From positions 238,879 through 302,878 of the forward strand of contig JBCCPJ010000002.1 of assembly GCA_039024895.1 (NCBI GenBank): a stretch of DNA of 64,000 bases. The letters are read 5' to 3'. The position numbers and the translations under genes are program-made. Shown piece by piece: positions 62,183 through 64,000 of the stretch (positions are counted from its first letter, which is position 1; each line of letters begins with the position of its first letter). The notes below the pieces were generated by a model that did not search any database, was not told the DNA's origin, and worked only from the letters and a program-made list of their open reading frames with translations. This DNA comes from JAJDOD01 sp039024895. GTDB lineage: Bacteria > Pseudomonadota > Alphaproteobacteria > Rhodobacterales > Rhodobacteraceae.

Positions 62183-63205
62183 ATGCACAAGTTTCAAATG
62201 ATGCTGATTGTATTTGTAACTCTTGGCTTTTTTGCCACGTCGGCTTCGGCAGATTCACGATTACACTGTACTGTAACGTCACCCATGAAGGACCAGGTAG
62301 GGCAAGGCGGCTACGGATTTTCTACTTACTCCAATCTGGCCACACTTGGCAGTGAGATGTGCTTGCAGCACATCTTGCGTAACCTCGAAGGAAATACTGC
62401 CGCCAAAGTCGAGTGGTATGAGCCGAGGAGGACAGGCCGGACCACGATTATTGGCGTCCGTACGTTGCCGGGTTGCTACGATTCTTTGCCTAACCAGGAA
62501 TGCAACTGCACAGACATTCCTTGTCAGGTCGCACGAGAATTCTATTCGGAGAACTTTGGTATTCGCCCCATCCTCTCCACAGCGGATTTTGGCATAACGG
62601 CTGGGCAATATAGCGACAGATCGATCAAGGCACGTAACGTAGATATTGTGGGTTTTCAGGAAACCGACGGTTCCAATGGAGAGCCGCCTTCCATTTCGCC
62701 TAGCAATGATGGTCAAGATAGCAACCTTGAAGGTACGGATCAGATAGACACTAGATATGCACTAGCCATCGAAGGCGAGAATGAACTTCCACCCATGACG
62801 ACACGGCTTTCAGGATACCCCGCAGGGTCAGGCGGTGAAGTTATATCTCTTGATATTTACATCAGGTCGGCTGCATTTAGAGTTGAGAATGAATTCATTA
62901 TTGAGAATTCTATTAACACAGAAGCTGGGTTCAATGCCTTCGTTATTGCTCCCCTGTCGGATGTAAAATCTGGGGAAGTCAATCTTGAGGATGGAAGAGC
63001 AGCTGTCTCATGGTCGGGTTTCGAACCCGAGGAGTTCGAGTCGGTGTCATTTCCGCAGGATCAACTCTTGTCATTGTCAGAGGGAGGTTTTCATAAGTAC
63101 GTCGCAAACAATGTTGGCGTCGAGCCCAATGCAGAGATAGTCATCTTCATGAATGGAGAGATTGTTCTTGTAGCTCAAGCTCCCGTCTACACGGGCTTGG
63201 AGTAG
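62183..63205 (+). CDS. Secreted hypothetical protein, 340 residues
   Basis: A signal peptide (MHKFQMMLIVFVTLGFFATSASA) precedes the mature chain, which holds many cysteines in the first third (LHCTVTS, EMCLQH, GCYDSLPNQECNCTDIPC) and is acidic later. AGGGGATCGAAG precedes the ATG. It probably works outside the cytoplasm with disulfides. Two membrane protein genes follow closely and are probably in one operon. No family recognised. Confidence 0.6.
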   Translation: MHKFQMMLIVFVTLGFFATSASADSRLHCTVTSPMKDQVGQGGYGFSTYSNLATLGSEMCLQHILRNLEGNTAAKVEWYEPRRTGRTTIIGVRTLPGCYDSLPNQECNCTDIPCQVAREFYSENFGIRPILSTADFGITAGQYSDRSIKARNVDIVGFQETDGSNGEPPSISPSNDGQDSNLEGTDQIDTRYALAIEGENELPPMTTRLSGYPAGSGGEVISLDIYIRSAAFRVENEFIIENSINTEAGFNAFVIAPLSDVKSGEVNLEDGRAAVSWSGFEPEEFESVSFPQDQLLSLSEGGFHKYVANNVGVEPNAEIVIFMNGEIVLVAQAPVYTGLE

Positions 63206-63212
63206 TTGCACC

Positions 63213-63641
63213 ATGGCAGGAATACCGGACAGTCCTGGTGCAAAGTGGATCGGCTTTCTCGCCGGTGTAGCCAGTCTTGCAGGCCTTGTTGTGCCTGCGC
63301 TTTCTGGCTTCGTCTCAGCAAGTTTTGTATCAATCGCCGTTGCTCTGGGCATTGCTGGAGCCGTTGGGCGATTATACACGAAGCGCAATGTCACAAACAT
63401 TTCCTTGGGAAAGTGGTCGCTGAAGATTGCGCTCCTATTAGCGTCTTTTGCCATCTGGATTGCGCTCACAGTCCTTGGAAACCCAGAGCTTATAAAAGGA
63501 TTTGTTTCGCTCAATAAATTCCATCGAGTAATTGTTGAGTTTTTTGGAATCTATAGTCTAATTTCTTGTATAATTGTCGCAGTTCTGGCATATCTTGTTG
63601 TTGATGTATTTTATTCACTAGTGAAAGGGGTTTTTGTCTAA
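63213..63641 (+). CDS. Four-segment membrane protein
   Basis: The 142-residue protein has four hydrophobic segments (about 12-34, 36-50, 70-88, 110-135). It begins eight bases after the secreted protein gene and ends one base before the next start, suggesting one operon. Unknown family. Confidence 0.55.
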   Translation: MAGIPDSPGAKWIGFLAGVASLAGLVVPALSGFVSASFVSIAVALGIAGAVGRLYTKRNVTNISLGKWSLKIALLLASFAIWIALTVLGNPELIKGFVSLNKFHRVIVEFFGIYSLISCIIVAVLAYLVVDVFYSLVKGVFV

Positions 63642-63860
63642 ATGACGATAGGTTCGAATTTTATTGATAAGTATTGGCATTTACCGTTTTCCTTGACAGG
63701 GGTTTTTGGAGGGGCGGTGCTAGCGTCGCAAGGGTCGTTAGTTTTTGGCGCTCTATGTGCGGCGGGTGGAGCCATTGGATGTGCTCAAGCAGCAAAGTCT
63801 GCATTCATGGGCAGCGCTCCAAGCGCAGATAAATCAAAAGACTCCAGTCCGCATCTCTGA
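63642..63860 (+). CDS. Glycine-rich membrane hairpin protein
   Basis: The 72-residue protein has two closely spaced hydrophobic, glycine-rich segments (HLPFSLTGVFGGAVL and LVFGALCAAGGAIGC), like glycine-zipper hairpins. Last gene of the three-gene group. Its stop (63858-63860) directly abuts the likely left end of an insertion sequence, so its C-terminus could have been changed. Confidence 0.5.
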   Translation: MTIGSNFIDKYWHLPFSLTGVFGGAVLASQGSLVFGALCAAGGAIGCAQAAKSAFMGSAPSADKSKDSSPHL

Positions 63861-64000
63861 TGTCTAACGTCAGCACCAATGGGACAGTTTAGGTCGATTT
63901 GATAAGGGAGGGTTTCTGGCACATCGTAACCACCTATGAGTGGAGATGAGACAGAAACCCGGAACACGCACGAGCCACGGCGAGAAAGTTGTTAAGGACA
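63861..64000 (+). mobile_element. Left end of an insertion sequence, probably IS3 family
   Basis: A sequence starting TGTCTAACGTCAGCACC lies right after the last stop codon, and an ATG at 63946 opens the frame MRQKPGTRTSHGEKVVKD, which matches the opening of IS3-family OrfA transposases as I know them. The window ends 55 bases into the frame, so no catalytic part is seen. The exact inverted-repeat end cannot be defined without the other side. Confidence 0.55.
63946..64000 (+). CDS. Transposase OrfA start, truncated by window edge
   Basis: Eighteen codons (MRQKPGTRTSHGEKVVKD) run off the window edge. The opening resembles IS3-family OrfA proteins, which carry a helix-turn-helix. Too short for more. 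Confidence 0.5.
   Translation, partial: MRQKPGTRTSHGEKVVKD

Larger units (their letters stand above)
55639..64000. mobile_element. Integrative element beside tRNA-Leu, right end outside window
   Basis: Starting at the 3' end of tRNA-Leu, the region holds a large serine recombinase, small overlapping genes, a VirD4/TraG-type coupling protein, small membrane proteins, AT-rich genes and an insertion sequence. This is what an integrative conjugative or mobilisable element looks like. No copy of the tRNA 3' end (GTCCCTCCACCCGCACCA) is visible to the right, so the other attachment site is beyond 64000. No relaxase or mating-pore genes are seen in the window. Confidence 0.7.

Overview
The window looks like a chromosomal segment of a marine alphaproteobacterium of the family Rhodobacteraceae (roseobacter group). 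This rests on gene content and protein style, not on a database search: cobST with bolA and a J-domain gene, pntAB as two subunits, a roseobacter-type D-lyxose isomerase, glcB-glcG, TRAP transporters with dctB/dctD, hflKC-gor-rpiA, and compact GC-rich genes. The composition changes to clearly AT-richer sequence in the last ~3 kb.

Positions 1-30000 hold mainly housekeeping and metabolic genes: a thiolase cut by the left edge, ygfZ, a TIGR04283-type glycosyltransferase, an MsbA-like exporter translationally coupled to a tyrosine/dual-specificity phosphatase, a serine-glyoxylate type aminotransferase, an ArsR regulator divergent from a DUF6428 gene with two matching operators between them, a HisC-like aminotransferase, a beta-hydroxyacid dehydrogenase, rluE, pntAB, pepN, malate synthase G with GlcG, gatB, and the bolA/J-domain pair. 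Positions 30000-41800 hold msrB with a Tat signal, cobS and cobT, an M24 aminopeptidase P, a ClC channel, pxpA and the trigger factor gene. Positions 42000-49000 form a TRAP transporter system (dctP-yjbR-dctQ-dctM) with its own two-component system dctB-dctD; this DctD lacks the GAFTGA loop. Positions 49000-53700 are DUF2065, hflC, hflK, gor and rpiA.

From 53979 rightward the window becomes accessory. A pentapeptide-repeat membrane protein gene is followed by tRNA-Leu(TAG). An integrative element appears to sit against that tRNA: a large serine recombinase whose reading frame runs into the antisense strand of the tRNA, a VirD4/TraG-type coupling protein, chains of small overlapping genes, AT-rich genes of unknown function (61097-63860), and the left end of an insertion sequence at the right edge. 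Its other end lies outside the window.

A recurring theme is reading frames that are intact on both sides of a single in-frame stop codon: a small lipoprotein gene (TAA, 12167-12169), the pentapeptide-repeat gene (TAA, 54114-54116) and the serine recombinase (TAG, 56003-56005). Other genes in the window end normally on TAA, TAG and TGA, so a changed genetic code is not implied. Recent decay, programmed readthrough or sequence error are the options. No CRISPR array, rRNA operon or recognisable riboswitch was seen.
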